A stretch of 64,000 nt of DNA from Stagnihabitans sp038231395. GTDB taxonomy: Bacteria > Pseudomonadota > Alphaproteobacteria > Rhodobacterales > Rhodobacteraceae. The stretch spans positions 1 to 64,000 of the forward strand of contig JBBRLL010000011.1 of NCBI GenBank assembly GCA_038231395.1, given 5' to 3'. This document shows, piece by piece, positions 26,322 to 34,934 of the stretch. The notes under the pieces are model-generated. The model worked only from the letters and a program-made list of their open reading frames with translations, searched no databases and was not told the origin of the DNA. Both the position numbers and the translations under genes were made by a program. Each line of letters begins with the position of its first letter. The first letter of the stretch is position 1.

Positions 26322-26370
26322 GCATCACCTACCCACAAGGCTATCTGGACCCATCTGTTACAAATCCTTG

Positions 26371-26481
26371 TTGACGGTGATGTGAAACCGACATAGCGTC
26401 CGTTTCATCAAGTCGGCCAGTCCGACAGGGAGCAAAAAAATACAATCTAAAAGGGCCGTGCCTCGGCCCTTTTTCTTTTTT
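26371..26481 (+). ncRNA. Candidate second small RNA with own promoter and terminator
   Basis: TTGACG (26371-26376) and TAGCGT (26394-26399) are spaced by 17 bases, a good -35 with a weak -10. A transcript from about 26405 would contain a GTCGG/CCGAC hairpin and end at the strong terminator at 26449-26481, giving about 75 nucleotides. No open reading frame fits. The alternative is that the terminator simply backs up the one at 26294. Confidence 0.35.
26449..26481 (+). terminator. Strong rho-independent terminator
   Basis: AAAAGGGCCG (26449-26458) pairs perfectly with CGGCCCTTTT (26464-26473) around a 5-base loop TGCCT, followed by a T-rich run to 26481. The preceding A tract means it may also work weakly on the minus strand. 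Confidence 0.8.
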
Positions 26482-26652
26482 GATCCAGTGAGTTGCGCTT
26501 TCCCCTTCCCGCTCCGACCTGCGCAGGCTTTCGCCGGAACATATCGGTTGCGCATTTGTGACCTGACGCCTTTGGCAACCTCATGCTAAGGGTCGCGCAA
26601 GGGGCTTTTGGCCTTTCATCTTCACGCCGTTGCTTGTTCTAAGGAAACCGAC

Positions 26653-27297
26653 ATGACCCGCTTTCTTGCCCAAATCGTTTTGGGCCTTGGCCTGAGTGCC
26701 GCTCTGCTCGTCGCGGCTTCGGCGCAAACCACAACCACCACGCCCCCGCCTGCCGCAACCGATGCCGCTCCTGCGACAGAGCCCGGTATTTCGATGGGGG
26801 TACCGGACGGCATGCCCGATCAGGCACATGCTCAGGTCGATCAGATTTATCTGGCCGGGACATTCGATGCCTGGGAAGAGCGGTGCGTGAAGCAAGCCAA
26901 CGGCGGCGATCCCTGCCAATTGTACCAGCTTTTAAAGGACCAAACCGGCAATCCGGTGGTTGAGTTGAGCATTTTCACCCTGCCCGACGGCGGTCAGGCC
27001 GCTTTCGGTGCCAGCATCATGGCTCCGCTGGAAACATTGCTGACATCCAACATGCGCATCGCGATTGATCAGGCCAAGGGCAAATTCTACCCCTTCTCGT
27101 ACTGCACGACCGCCGGTTGTCTGGCAAAAGTGGGCTTCACGGTCGATGAGCTGGCGCTGATCCAGAAGGGCAAAGCGGCCACCGTCACCATCGTACCGGC
27201 CGCAGCACCTGACAAGACCGTGGTGGCGACGATCACGCTGAAGGGTTTCACCGACGGTTACAAGGCCATCAAGGACGCCGCCAAGATCAAACCCTGA
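26653..27297 (+). CDS. Secreted invasion-associated locus B (IalB) family protein
   Basis: The 214-residue protein has a signal peptide (cleavage near ASA, residue 24), a Thr/Pro/Ala-rich linker, then an IalB-like domain with two Cys pairs (RCVKQANGGDPCQLYQ and YCTTAGCLAKVGF) expected to form disulfides in the periplasm. The family takes its name from Bartonella, but homologues are general in alphaproteobacteria and not a sign of virulence here. AAGGAA about 6 bases before the ATG at 26653 supports this start. Its TGA is immediately followed by the reverse-strand stop of the convergent KAS gene, with no gap. Confidence 0.85.
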   Translation: MTRFLAQIVLGLGLSAALLVAASAQTTTTTPPPAATDAAPATEPGISMGVPDGMPDQAHAQVDQIYLAGTFDAWEERCVKQANGGDPCQLYQLLKDQTGNPVVELSIFTLPDGGQAAFGASIMAPLETLLTSNMRIAIDQAKGKFYPFSYCTTAGCLAKVGFTVDELALIQKGKAATVTIVPAAAPDKTVVATITLKGFTDGYKAIKDAAKIKP

Positions 27298-28476
27298 TCA
27301 AGCTTGGCGCAGGGCCAGCACCGCATTCAGCCCGCCAAACGCAAAAGAGTTCGACAAGGCGGCCGTGACAACGGCTGTTTTTTGTTGGGTGACAAGGTTG
27401 ACCGGACAGGCCGGATCAGGCCCCAGATAGCCTGCGGTTGGCGCGATGATCCCGTTTTGCAGCGCCAAAAGGCAGGCGAGCAACTCGACCGCCCCCGCCC
27501 CGCCGATCAGATGGCCATGCAGCGACTTTGTTGAAGAAACCAGCACATCTGATTGAAATACCTGCACAATAGCTTGCGCCTCACACCGGTCGTTGGCCAA
27601 AGTGCCGGTGCCGTGGGCGTTGATATACCCCACCTCATACGGTTGCATCACGGCGTCTTGCAACGCCGCCTCCATCGCACGGACAGCCCCCGTAACGGTC
27701 GGTTGCACCATATCGCCCGCGTCAGAAGTCATCGAAAACCCGGCAATCTCTGCCAGCGGAACAGCGCCACGCGCCAGCGCATGAGCCCGGTCTTCCAGCA
27801 CAAACACCGCAGCACCCTCACCCATCACCATCCCGTCGCGGCCTTTGGAGAAGGGACGGCAAGCGGTTTCCGACAAGACGCGCAGCCCCTCCCACGCTTT
27901 GATGCCGCCAAAGCACAGCATCGCATCGCTGCCACCCGCTAACATGACAGGCGAAAGACCTGATCTAACCATCTGAAATGCTTGACCAATGGCGTGATTG
28001 GACGAAGAACAGGCCGAAGCGACCGCATAGCTTGGCCCCAAAAGCCCCAGATCGCGTGCCACCAGCGAAGCCGCAGCACTCGCCATCAGGCGCGGTACGG
28101 TAAAGGGGTGCACGCGGGTCTTGCCTTGCGCATAAACTGCCCGGTAGGTGTCGTCCACCGTCTGCAATCCGCCACCGGCAGTGCCAAGGATGACCCCGGC
28201 CTGCGGCATTGAAGCCAAACCGGACTGAGCCATCGCCTGGCGGGCTGAAGCTACGGCATATTGCGCAAAAGGATCCATCCAGACCAGATCCTCACGGTTG
28301 AAATCGCCTTTCCAATCCGTGACTTGCGCGCCGATCTTCACTTGAAGCCGGTCAAGGTCAGCCACAACCAAAGGCCCTATCGCACACCGCCCGACCGCCA
28401 TTGCCGCAAAGGTCGCAGCCACATCGTGCCCCAATGGATTGACCGTGCCCGCCCCGGTGATCACCACCCGGCGCAT
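27298..28476 (-). CDS. Beta-ketoacyl-ACP synthase II-type enzyme
   Basis: The 392-residue thiolase-fold enzyme has the KAS II triad Cys156 (ASACSSSN), His288 (NAHGTGT) and His322 (GHLIGGAG), and ends with the NSFAFGGLNA motif. It elongates acyl-ACP by decarboxylative condensation with malonyl-ACP. It is the last of a three-gene unit lpxD-ACP-KAS and shares a base with the ACP stop region (start at 28476). It is thus probably dedicated to making a special acyl chain on that ACP rather than general fatty acid synthesis. Confidence 0.9.
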   Translation of the reverse strand: MRRVVITGAGTVNPLGHDVAATFAAMAVGRCAIGPLVVADLDRLQVKIGAQVTDWKGDFNREDLVWMDPFAQYAVASARQAMAQSGLASMPQAGVILGTAGGGLQTVDDTYRAVYAQGKTRVHPFTVPRLMASAAASLVARDLGLLGPSYAVASACSSSNHAIGQAFQMVRSGLSPVMLAGGSDAMLCFGGIKAWEGLRVLSETACRPFSKGRDGMVMGEGAAVFVLEDRAHALARGAVPLAEIAGFSMTSDAGDMVQPTVTGAVRAMEAALQDAVMQPYEVGYINAHGTGTLANDRCEAQAIVQVFQSDVLVSSTKSLHGHLIGGAGAVELLACLLALQNGIIAPTAGYLGPDPACPVNLVTQQKTAVVTAALSNSFAFGGLNAVLALRQA

Positions 28477-28754
28477 CAGCCTGCCACCAACGCCTCCACC
28501 GCTGCCACGACGGCGCCGATGGTAGAGGTGTCAAACCCGCCCGCCTTGCCGTCCGCCAAAGTCACCGCCTCGGGGTCTTGCGCGGTGAAGGGGATCGAAA
28601 TATCGAAGGCCTCCTCCATCGCAAAAATCGCTTCGACCAGAGCCAGACTGTCCAGACCCAACTCCGCTGGCGTGGCGTCCAGCCGCAGGTCGGCGGGTTG
28701 CACCAAAGCCTGCGCGGCCAGAATCTGTAGGATCTGATCGCGAACGGAGGTCAT
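28476..28754 (-). CDS. Acyl carrier protein, AcpXL-like
   Basis: The 92-residue acidic protein has the phosphopantetheine attachment motif GLDSL with Ser36. It is longer than housekeeping AcpP (about 78) because of an insertion after helix II (about residues 55-75), the same design and length as AcpXL, which carries very long hydroxyacyl chains for lipid A in rhizobia. The similarity to AcpXL is architectural and inferred. It overlaps the end of lpxD by 4 bases and joins the KAS gene directly. Its ATG is preceded by GGAG-type purines in the lpxD 3' end. Confidence 0.85.
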   Translation of the reverse strand: MTSVRDQILQILAAQALVQPADLRLDATPAELGLDSLALVEAIFAMEEAFDISIPFTAQDPEAVTLADGKAGGFDTSTIGAVVAAVEALVAG

Positions 28755-29842
28755 TCTTTGACCTCGAAAGCCGCAAGACGTGCCTCCAATGCCGCCACAC
28801 GCGGGGCCAGACGCGGCAGTCGGCGCGTGGCCTTCGACATCTCGATCTGCAGATCCATCTTGACGGCGGGATAGCCCAGCAGCACGCGACCCGCCGGCGC
28901 GTTGGTCATGATCTTGGTGCCGACCCCGGCGATCACGTCGTCGCCGACGAAAAGGTTGTCCGCGACACCGACTTGCCCGGCCAACACCACCCGGTTGCCG
29001 ATCTTGACGGAGCCCGCGATGCCAACCATGCCGCACAGCAGGCAATCTTCGCCGACTTCGACGTTGTGACCAACCTGGACCAGATTGTCCAACTTGGTCC
29101 GCGCCCCGATCATGGTGCTGCGGATCGTGCCGCGGTCAATGCAGGAATTCGCCCCAACCTCTACATCATCGCCCAGGATCACCGCCCCAAGCGAGTGGAT
29201 CCGGTGCCAACGCTGTTGGGTGATTTCACCGCGAGTTCCAAGGGTTGCACGGATTTCTTCAACCCCCGACGTCTCTGCCGTAACAAACGAAAACCCGTCA
29301 GCGCCGATCACGCAGCCCGGTTGGCAAGTGACCCGGTCGCCGATCACAACGCGCGTGCCGATCCTGACCCCCTCCATCAAGATCGCGTCGTCGCCGATCA
29401 CCGCCCCCACACCCACAGAAACATGCGACGCGATCCGCGCCCGCGCGCCAATCCGCGCCCCGGCACCAATGCTGACAAACGGACCAATTGCAGCCCCGTG
29501 CCCCAGCACCGCCGAAGGATCAATCGCGGACATCGGGTGAACGCCAGACGCAATCACAGGACCTGCATCCAAAAGCTGGGTCAAACCTGCCATCGCCAGC
29601 CGCCCGCGCGGTGCGAAGATGGCGGCTTGCAAGCCAAAAGACTGCCAATCGGCATCCGGCCACAGCAAAGCGGCGCGCGCTTGCCCCAGACCAAGCCCGT
29701 CAGCATATTTCGGGTTGGTGGCCAGCGCCAGATCATCCGCCGTGGCCAAGGCAGGCTCCGCAGCACCGCTGACCATCAGGCCGCCGTCACCGACAAAAGC
29801 GGCCCCAAGCGCTGAGGCAATTTCCGCAATGCTGTGGGCCAT
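28751..29842 (-). CDS. lpxD: UDP-3-O-acylglucosamine N-acyltransferase
   Basis: The 363-residue protein has an N-terminal uridine-binding domain (about 1-100), then hexapeptide repeats forming a left-handed beta helix (about 105-310) with the catalytic His259 in QVGHNV, and a C-terminal helical extension (RLPRLAPRVAALEARLAAFE). It adds the N-linked hydroxyacyl chain from acyl-ACP in lipid A synthesis. Unlike the canonical lpxD of the bamA-fabZ-lpxA cluster, this one is followed by its own ACP and KAS genes, so it may be a second, specialised copy. Confidence 0.93.
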   Translation of the reverse strand: MAHSIAEIASALGAAFVGDGGLMVSGAAEPALATADDLALATNPKYADGLGLGQARAALLWPDADWQSFGLQAAIFAPRGRLAMAGLTQLLDAGPVIASGVHPMSAIDPSAVLGHGAAIGPFVSIGAGARIGARARIASHVSVGVGAVIGDDAILMEGVRIGTRVVIGDRVTCQPGCVIGADGFSFVTAETSGVEEIRATLGTRGEITQQRWHRIHSLGAVILGDDVEVGANSCIDRGTIRSTMIGARTKLDNLVQVGHNVEVGEDCLLCGMVGIAGSVKIGNRVVLAGQVGVADNLFVGDDVIAGVGTKIMTNAPAGRVLLGYPAVKMDLQIEMSKATRRLPRLAPRVAALEARLAAFEVKE

Positions 29843-29878
29843 CAGCCGCTCCGTCCGGGGTGAACTTCCCCAGAGTGA

Positions 29879-31492
29879 TTAGCTTTGAACACCCGGCAAC
29901 ACCACCCCGGTGTTCTTCAACGCGGCAAAAAGCTTGGCATCGCGGCCATAGATGTCGCGACGATAGCCGATCTGGCCCTGATCATTCGGCCAAGCCGTGA
30001 AATACACCAGATGGACCGGGATCGGCGCGTCGAAGTTCAGCGTCGACTCCCGGCCGGTCACAAGGTAGCTTTTGAACAGGCCCTGAGGGTCTTTCGACTG
30101 CCGGCTCAACAAAAAGTAGGCCAGATCGAACGGAGCGCCGACCCGGATGCAGCCGTGCGAAAAGGCCCGGACCTCACGCGCGAAAAGGCCCTTGCTGGGG
30201 GTATCGTGCAGGTAGATGTTGTATTTGTTGGGAAACATGAACTTGACCTTGCCAAGCGCGTTGCCATCCTCGGGCGGCTGACGCAGGGCGAAGGGAAAAT
30301 TGTTGGGCGTGTAAGTGGAAAAGTCGACCAAGGTACGATCAACCACATGGCCTGACGTGTCCAGAAGCTGCAACTGACCTTGGGCGAGCGGATTTTTCTG
30401 AAACTGCGGCAGGTATTCCTTGACCACGATGGAGCGCGGCACCGACCACGTCGGGTTGATGACCATGAACTCCATCATATCCGAGAATTCGGGGCTTTCG
30501 GTGTCCGTGCCGACCTTGCCGACCACCACTTTGCTTTCAAAACTCACCGCGCCATCATCGAAGACTTTGACGGTGAAATCAGGCTGGTTGACCCAGATAT
30601 GCCGCGCGCCCAGTGGTTCGCCGCCCATCCAGCGCAACCGTTCCATCGCAACCACGACCGATTTGAGCCGATCTTCGGCTGAGACGTTCATCACCTCGAC
30701 CGTGGTTTTGTTGGCCAATCCGTCCGGCGTGATGCCGTTGTTCAGTTGAAAGCGTTGCACGGCGGCCTGAATATCGGCGTCATAGGTCTGCGTATAAGAA
30801 TGGTCGAGGTAGCCAAGCGTGATCAACCGGTCCCGCAGGCCCACGATCGCGGCAGCAGGCGCGCTGGCCTTCACCTCAGCCGCTGCCACAATCGGGCCAT
30901 AGCCCCCGGCGGCAATCAGGCCTTCCAGAGCGAACTTTTCCGCCATCAGCCGGGCATATTCCGGGGCTGAGGGCGGCAAACTGTCCAGATATCCGCCAAA
31001 CTCCGCACCATCCGCCTGCGACAGCACCAAGGCAGGGTCCGGACGCGGGATTTCGCGCTTGATGCCATCATCAATCTTTCCCGGCTCCAGCGCGCCAGAA
31101 GAGATGTCGCGGGCAAAGGCCAGATAGGCCAGCGACATTGCCACCTCCAGCCGGCCAAGGTCGCCTTCGGTTTGCGCCGCGCCAAATGCAGCCCGCAATG
31201 CGGTCGCGTCATAGCGGGTGACCGGCAAGCCATGGTCGGTGGCCGCATCAAAGGCCTGAAGCAGCGCTTCACGGCGCGGCGCGTCCTGCATGCCCGTCCA
31301 CAAGCTTTGGTAAGACCGGTCCCGGTAAAAGCCAGCCACCACCTCGTTATCGCCCGAGGCCGCAGCCAAAGCCTGCGCGAATGCCGAAGGAAGGGTTTGC
31401 GCCTGAACGGCACCCACACGCATCACCGCCCCGAACGCCAGCATCGAGGTCATCGCCCGCAGCGCACCGCGCCGGTTTGTCACAATGGTCAT
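29879..31492 (-). CDS. L,D-transpeptidase (YcbB/LdtD-like) with peptidoglycan-binding domain
   Basis: The 537-residue exported protein has an N-terminal signal (RRGALRAMTSMLAFGAVMRVGAVQA), a helical domain, a peptidoglycan-binding domain (about 230-290, LGYLDHSYTQ...AVQRFQLNNGITPDG) and a YkuD catalytic domain with SHGCIRVG, nucleophile Cys448. It makes 3-3 cross-links in murein in the periplasm. I chose the ATG at 31492. The frame is open 14 codons further. It is divergent from the DUF882 gene and precedes lpxD on the same strand after a short gap, an envelope-oriented neighbourhood. Confidence 0.93.
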   Translation of the reverse strand: MTIVTNRRGALRAMTSMLAFGAVMRVGAVQAQTLPSAFAQALAAASGDNEVVAGFYRDRSYQSLWTGMQDAPRREALLQAFDAATDHGLPVTRYDATALRAAFGAAQTEGDLGRLEVAMSLAYLAFARDISSGALEPGKIDDGIKREIPRPDPALVLSQADGAEFGGYLDSLPPSAPEYARLMAEKFALEGLIAAGGYGPIVAAAEVKASAPAAAIVGLRDRLITLGYLDHSYTQTYDADIQAAVQRFQLNNGITPDGLANKTTVEVMNVSAEDRLKSVVVAMERLRWMGGEPLGARHIWVNQPDFTVKVFDDGAVSFESKVVVGKVGTDTESPEFSDMMEFMVINPTWSVPRSIVVKEYLPQFQKNPLAQGQLQLLDTSGHVVDRTLVDFSTYTPNNFPFALRQPPEDGNALGKVKFMFPNKYNIYLHDTPSKGLFAREVRAFSHGCIRVGAPFDLAYFLLSRQSKDPQGLFKSYLVTGRESTLNFDAPIPVHLVYFTAWPNDQGQIGYRRDIYGRDAKLFAALKNTGVVLPGVQS

Positions 31493-31843
31493 TCTTTCAA
31501 ATCCTATGCACGGCGGGCCCCGCGGACCAACCACGCTTTTCTGCCGATTTAGGCTAGGTTAGCTGGAAAACGCTGCCATTGCAAACCTCTGGTCGGCGGT
31601 TCGGGTGGCACGTTCTGGCGCATGTCTCAATTTGATCACTTTACGCTCGTTCAATTTTAGGCGCTTTCCCGCCCTTGAATTCAGCGATTTTTTGCCTACC
31701 ACGGGCAACCTATACCTTCGGGGAAGAATTCCCTGTTGGGACACCGGAAAAGATATGCCATTAAACACCTGCGCTTTGGAGAAGAAGCAGCAACAAAGCC
31801 GTCAAAAAGACGGTGCGGCAAGACAAACGGGACAGGCTTCAGA
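31493..31843. other. Divergent promoter gap with possible 30-codon leader frame
   Basis: The gap separates the divergent L,D-transpeptidase and DUF882 genes and must hold both promoters. A frame from ATG 31755 to TGA 31847 encodes 30 residues, has GGAAAAG upstream, and its stop overlaps the DUF882 ATG. Inside it CCGTC/GACGG (31799-31813) forms a short hairpin. Whether this is a leader peptide or chance is unknown. Nothing else is recognised. Confidence 0.3.
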
Positions 31844-32413
31844 ATGATGGACACTGAAAACGCATTGGTTTCGCGGCGCTCTCTGTTACGCATATTTGCG
31901 GCAGGGATCGTGACAGCGGCGCCCACCTACTCCAATGCCTTTGGAATCCTGAAAGGCGCCGGCGATGTGCGCCGGGTCAACATGTACTCTGGCCGGTCGG
32001 GCGAAACGGTCAATGCGATTTATTGGGTCGATGGCAACTATATCCCCGAAGTCGTCAAGGAAATCAGTCACTTCATGCGCGATCTTCGGGTTGACAGTGC
32101 GAAGGCGATGAACCCGCATAATATGGATATCATTGCGGCCACCCACCACCTGCTGGCCACGACAGAACCCTACATGTTGTTGTCGGGCTACAGAACGCCG
32201 CAAACCAATGCGATGCTGCGGGCCGAATCGCACGGCGTCGCCAAGAATTCTCTGCACATTCAAGGCATGGCCGCCGACCTTCGGTTGAAGTCGCGCACCG
32301 TCAGCCAGATGTATGCCGCAGCCATCGCCTGTGATGCGGGTGGGGTTGGCCATTACTACCGCTCCAACTTCGTTCACATGGATTGTGGACCGGTTCGCAC
32401 TTGGGCTGGCTGA
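31844..32413 (+). CDS. DUF882 (YcbK-like, M15 fold) murein-related exported protein
   Basis: The 189-residue protein has a twin-Arg-type signal (VSRRSLLRIFAAGIVTAAP, Arg11-Arg12), then the DUF882 domain with SGYRTPQTN, HIQGMAADLR and HYYRSNFVHMDCG. The His and Asp residues resemble the zinc ligands of M15 D,D-carboxypeptidases (VanY/YcbK fold). It is expected in the periplasm, acting on peptidoglycan peptides. It is divergent from the L,D-transpeptidase, the same pairing as ycbB-ycbK in enterobacteria, which strengthens both assignments. The ATG at 31844 is used although no strong ribosome binding site is seen. Confidence 0.88.
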   Translation: MMDTENALVSRRSLLRIFAAGIVTAAPTYSNAFGILKGAGDVRRVNMYSGRSGETVNAIYWVDGNYIPEVVKEISHFMRDLRVDSAKAMNPHNMDIIAATHHLLATTEPYMLLSGYRTPQTNAMLRAESHGVAKNSLHIQGMAADLRLKSRTVSQMYAAAIACDAGGVGHYYRSNFVHMDCGPVRTWAG

Positions 32414-32432
32414 TCTGGATAAGCTGCCGATG

Positions 32433-32463
32433 AAAAAAGGGCACCTGTTACGGTGCCCTTTTT
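32433..32463. terminator. Bidirectional rho-independent terminator
   Basis: AAAAAGGGCACC pairs perfectly with GGTGCCCTTTTT around a 6-base loop. The A and T tracts make it effective on both strands, and it lies between the convergent DUF882 and rlmE genes. Confidence 0.9.
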
Positions 32464-32503
32464 CATGTCGGATGTCTGACGGTCGATTGTTTCCAAAACG
32501 GTA

Positions 32504-33256
32504 TCAATCAAGAATGTCGTGCCTGGGATCCGGGTCTGCATCCGGAACGATCCCGCGAAAGCCCTGCGCCACCACGAATTTCTCCGACGAATCAGCTCGG
32601 CTGGCTGGCGGCTTCACATTGGCCACCTTTTGGAACGACTTTTTCAGCTGCGTCTGCATCTCCAACTCGGCCCCTCCGGCCAGAACCTTGGCGACAAAGG
32701 TGCCACCAACCTCCAGCACGTCAAAGGCAAAGACCAAAGCCGCCTCCACCAACGCGATGATGCGAAGGTGATCCGTGCCCTTGTGACCGGAGGCCGAGGC
32801 CGCCATGTCCGACAACACCACATCCGCCTTGCCGCCCAGCCAGCCTTTGACCAATCCGTCAGCCTCTTCGGCGAGGAAATCCAGCTGATGCAGCTCACAC
32901 CCGGCAATCGGTTCAATTTCTTGAATGTCGATGCCCAGAACGGTGCCAACCGGCTTGCCAGCTTTGTCCCCCAACGCATTGACCCGCGGTACGGCGATCT
33001 GACACCAGCCGCCCGGCGCGCAGCCCAGGTCCACCACACGGGCCCCCGGTTTGAAGAAACCGTATTTGTCGTCCAGCTCCATGATCTTGTACGCCGCCCG
33101 CCCGCGAAAGCCCTCACGCTTGGCTTTGGTCACGTAAGGGTCGTTCAACTGGCGTTCCAGCCAAAGGGTCGAGGACAGCTTTCTGCCCTTCGCGGTCTTT
33201 ACCTTGACCCGCAGGTCACGCCGTCCCCGGCCAGAATCGTTTACCTCAGTCATCAT
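32504..33256 (-). CDS. rlmE: 23S rRNA (uridine-2552) 2'-O-methyltransferase RlmE/FtsJ
   Basis: The 250-residue SAM-dependent enzyme has VVDLGCAPGGWCQ (SAM site), the catalytic tetrad pattern K-D-K-E (AAYKIMELDDKYG, LSDMAAS, FVAKVLAGG, SSEKFVVAQGFR) and family length apart from a ~20-residue basic N-terminal extension. It methylates U2552 in the A loop late in 50S assembly. It lies 28 bases downstream of the Ppx/GppA gene on the same strand, and the two are probably one operon. Two ATGs are adjacent at the start. Confidence 0.95.
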   Translation of the reverse strand: MMTEVNDSGRGRRDLRVKVKTAKGRKLSSTLWLERQLNDPYVTKAKREGFRGRAAYKIMELDDKYGFFKPGARVVDLGCAPGGWCQIAVPRVNALGDKAGKPVGTVLGIDIQEIEPIAGCELHQLDFLAEEADGLVKGWLGGKADVVLSDMAASASGHKGTDHLRIIALVEAALVFAFDVLEVGGTFVAKVLAGGAELEMQTQLKKSFQKVANVKPPASRADSSEKFVVAQGFRGIVPDADPDPRHDILD

Positions 33257-33284
33257 TTGTCTCAGTCATCGTTCGTCTCAGAAG

Positions 33285-34418
33285 TCATTCAAATGGTCCA
33301 TCATCCAGAACGCCATCGGCGCTCATCTGTGCATATAACAGCCCCTCGCGCAGGCCACGGTCAGCCACCGAAAGCTGATCCGTCGGCCAGATGCGCATCA
33401 AAGCTTGCAGGATAGCCGCCCCCGACATGATCAGCGTATGCCGGTCACGTCCGATGCGCGGGTCTGTCCTGCGTCCGTCGGGACCAAGCGCCAGATACTC
33501 GCGGATGACAAGGTCGATCTGATCCGAACTCATCACCAGACCGTCGACTTTCGCCCGATCATAGCGGCGCAGACCCAAAAACGAGGCGGCAACCGTGGTG
33601 ACCGTGCCAGAGGTGCCGATGATCTGAAACCCTTTGCGGGGTTGAGCCGCGTTGGCAGGTGAGAAATTGGCCAGGCTTTCCTCAAAGAACCAGGACATCA
33701 GGGCAAAGCGCGCCGAGTCGTCCTCAACGTCGATGAACTGGTCCTTCAGCGTGGCCACTCCAAGTGGCACAGAGATCCAGTCCACCACCCGCGCATCGCC
33801 GATGCCTTGCCGGTCAAAGCCGGACGACAGGCGCATGATCGACTTCGGCCGATCCTCAGGCTCCACATCCGACAGGTCGATCCACACCAGTTCGGTCGAG
33901 CCGCCACCAATGTCTACGATCAGCAACTGCTCTGACCCGCGCCGCACCAGGGGGGCGCAAGAAATCACCGCCAACCGGGCCTCTTCTTCGGCGGCAATGA
34001 TCTCAATCGTCAGGCCGGTTTCGCGTTTGACCTGCCGCATGAACTCACGCGCATTGCGGGCCCGCCGGCACGCTTCGGTGGCCACCAGCCGCATCCGGTT
34101 GACGCCATGGCTTTCGATCTTTTTCTGGCAAATACGTAACGCCTGAATCGTCCGCCCCATCGAGGCGCGCGACAGCTTTCCCGACGCCTCCAACCCGGCA
34201 CCAAGCTGGACAGTCTTGGAAAAACTGTCAATGACCTGAAACTGACTGCCCTTGGGTTGGGCAATCAGCATCCGGCACGAATTGGTTCCCAGATCGACGG
34301 CAGCATAAAGCCCCGATCCGGTCGTGGGGGAGCCAGACAATTTGAGCGGGAGAGAGGCCATCACAGCCTCAACCTCACGTTCGTCTGCGTCCGCCCCCCG
34401 GGGACGCTGGGGCGCCAT
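33285..34418 (-). CDS. Ppx/GppA family exopolyphosphatase/phosphatase
   Basis: The 377-residue ASKHA-fold protein has VDLGTNSCRM (phosphate 1 loop, residues 41-50), LIVDIGGGSTELV (phosphate 2) and IGTSGTVTT. The family hydrolyses polyphosphate or pppGpp. Single-domain versions of this length are common in alphaproteobacteria and cannot be split between Ppx and GppA by sequence. A GTG at 34445 is possible, but GGAGGG sits 5 bases before the ATG at 34418, so I use that. It is first in an operon with rlmE. Confidence 0.88.
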   Translation of the reverse strand: MAPQRPRGADADEREVEAVMASLPLKLSGSPTTGSGLYAAVDLGTNSCRMLIAQPKGSQFQVIDSFSKTVQLGAGLEASGKLSRASMGRTIQALRICQKKIESHGVNRMRLVATEACRRARNAREFMRQVKRETGLTIEIIAAEEEARLAVISCAPLVRRGSEQLLIVDIGGGSTELVWIDLSDVEPEDRPKSIMRLSSGFDRQGIGDARVVDWISVPLGVATLKDQFIDVEDDSARFALMSWFFEESLANFSPANAAQPRKGFQIIGTSGTVTTVAASFLGLRRYDRAKVDGLVMSSDQIDLVIREYLALGPDGRRTDPRIGRDRHTLIMSGAAILQALMRIWPTDQLSVADRGLREGLLYAQMSADGVLDDGPFE

Positions 34419-34618
34419 CGCCGCCCTCCATCTGTGGTTATCCACATGCTAGACCTGATGGCCAAAGTTCTCAAGGCTCCATTCGCAAGCCTGCAATCGG
34501 ACCCATCGGCTTGCGTCGCATCCTCGCTGTTGGATGTCGAAATCCGGCATCGCTTGTCGTAAATTGGCGTTACATAAGGAAGTGGTCACCACGACCTTCC
34601 CAGTGCGGAGTAAGCAAA

Positions 34619-34924
34619 TTGCCCGAAGTTATCATTGTTTACTGGCGCGACATTCCCGCTCAGGTCATCGTCGGCAAAGGACGTGCTGCGGCCAAGGTCA
34701 AACTGACCGAGCGGTTTGAGCAGGCGATTGACCGTTGCGCCATGAAGATCGGGGCGCGCGATGCCGATGCTTACCTTGCCGAATGGCGCAAGGCGACGCC
34801 GTTCACCGTGGAAGGGGAGCAGGCCGAAGTCGCCACCGCCGAAGCCGCCCGGATCGAAGCCGAATATGATGGCGAGCGTCTGAAATCTCTTATCAATTCT
34901 GACGGTTGGGCAAACGCCCGTTAA
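34619..34924 (+). CDS. Small 'virulence factor' family (PF13769-like) protein, TTG start
   Basis: The 101-residue protein (EVIIVYWRDIPAQVIVGKGR) resembles the small alphaproteobacterial family named Virulence_fact, whose biochemical role is not established. The frame opens at 34511, but GGAG at 34607-34610 is 8 bases before the TTG at 34619, giving the expected N-terminus. It ends 10 bases before the MetF-like gene, so it is first in a C1-transfer operon. This link to folate-dependent methyl transfer suggests an accessory role there and not virulence. Confidence 0.75.
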   Translation: MPEVIIVYWRDIPAQVIVGKGRAAAKVKLTERFEQAIDRCAMKIGARDADAYLAEWRKATPFTVEGEQAEVATAEAARIEAEYDGERLKSLINSDGWANAR

Positions 34925-34934
34925 AGGACACGAC

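Noticed and set aside
34446..34618. SAM/SAH-type riboswitch before the C1 cluster
   Set aside because: I looked for a structured leader with the known alphaproteobacterial cores and saw no convincing match or attenuator stem.
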